A stretch of DNA of 7,297 bases, taken from positions 10,186 to 17,482 of the forward strand of contig DBVK01000044.1 in the NCBI GenBank assembly GCA_002308135.1, given 5' to 3'. The notes beneath the pieces are model-generated. The model worked only from the letters and a program-made list of their open reading frames with translations, made no database searches and was not told the DNA's origin. Positions 7,065 through 7,297 of the stretch are shown one piece after another. Within the stretch, counting starts at the first letter, position 1. The number at the start of each line of letters is the position of its first letter. The DNA is from Bacteroidales bacterium UBA1266. Lineage in GTDB: Bacteria > Bacteroidota > Bacteroidia > Bacteroidales > WCHB1-69. The position numbers and the translations under genes are program-made.

Positions 7065-7297
7065 TTAGAGAAAGGCATTGATTTTGTCCATCAGGTCGGA
7101 TTTGCGGAGCGCACCCACGTGCTTGTCCACGATTTCCCCGTTTTTGATGAAAATCAGGGTAGGGATGTTTTTGATGGCAAATTGCATGGTGACCTGAGGG
7201 TTCTCATCAATGTTCACCTTCCCGATCAGCACTTTGCCTTCCATTTCCGCAGCGGCTTCCTCCACAAACGGAGCGATAGCGCGGCAGGGGCCGCACG
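7065..7297 (-). CDS. Thioredoxin, 5' end outside window
   Basis: The last 76 complete codons of a thioredoxin, about 30 residues short of the usual ~105. The visible part begins with the redox motif CGPC (7295-7284), followed by RAIAP, the strand KVLIGKVNIDENPQV, the cis-proline loop NIPTLIFIKNGE and a C-terminal helix ending in INAFL. It should reduce protein disulfides in the cytoplasm using thioredoxin reductase; no signal peptide can be judged because the N-terminus is missing. The codon before the first Cys is only partly visible but ends in CG on the coding strand, so it encodes Ser, Pro, Thr or Ala and cannot be the Trp (TGG) of canonical WCGPC. It is the first visible gene of the minus-strand operon, 7 nt before the small membrane protein. 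Which thioredoxin paralogue it is cannot be settled, so no symbol is given. Confidence 0.96.
   Translation of the reverse strand, partial: CGPCRAIAPFVEEAAAEMEGKVLIGKVNIDENPQVTMQFAIKNIPTLIFIKNGEIVDKHVGALRKSDLMDKINAFL

Noticed and set aside
7065..7265. Complete 66-aa protein starting with GTG at 7265
   Set aside because: The frame continues upstream through CGPCRAIAPF, so this is the C-terminal part of a thioredoxin and the GTG encodes an internal Val.
1..7297. CRISPR arrays, tRNA or rRNA genes, insertion sequences, integration sites
   Set aside because: Reading both strands showed no spaced direct repeats, cloverleaf-like segments, transposase or integrase frames, or terminal inverted repeats.

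Overview
This window looks like chromosomal DNA from a member of the Bacteroidota, probably order Bacteroidales. The evidence is a DUF4954-family left-handed beta-helix protein (a family I know mainly from this phylum), a TAnnTTTG-type promoter candidate, starts without clear Shine-Dalgarno sequences, and a secreted beta-sandwich protein of the kind these bacteria export. I see no mobile element, tRNA, rRNA or CRISPR array, and the region reads as core genome.

Layout. (1) Positions 1-764, minus strand: the first 254 complete codons of a secreted protein with a signal peptide, whose 3' end lies outside the window. (2) 816-3026, minus: a 736-aa DUF4954 protein with hexapeptide-repeat beta-helix segments and a helical C-terminal part. 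(3) 3027-3119: a short AT-rich divergent intergenic region with a promoter candidate and a perfect 8-bp-arm inverted repeat. (4) 3120-4058, plus: a membrane-anchored M23 (LytM-type) peptidoglycan endopeptidase with a complete active site. (5) 4067-7297, minus: a tightly packed five-gene run, read from right to left as thioredoxin (5' end cut off by the window edge), a 61-aa single-pass membrane protein, a 385-aa lipoprotein with helical repeats, TsaB, and a tandem universal-stress-protein-like protein. Junctions in that run are 7 nt, a 4-nt ATGA overlap, a second ATGA overlap and 2 nt, so it is almost certainly one operon, with its promoter beyond the right edge.

Functionally, the window combines cell-envelope genes (M23 peptidase, lipoprotein, small membrane protein, secreted protein) with housekeeping genes (thioredoxin, and TsaB for the t6A tRNA modification). 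I found no spectacular new system. The most open questions are the roles of the four uncharacterised proteins: the DUF4954 protein, the USP-like protein without recognisable ATP-binding residues, the helical-repeat lipoprotein and the 61-aa membrane protein. The translational coupling of the last two to tsaB, and the palindrome between DUF4954 and the M23 gene, also deserve a look.
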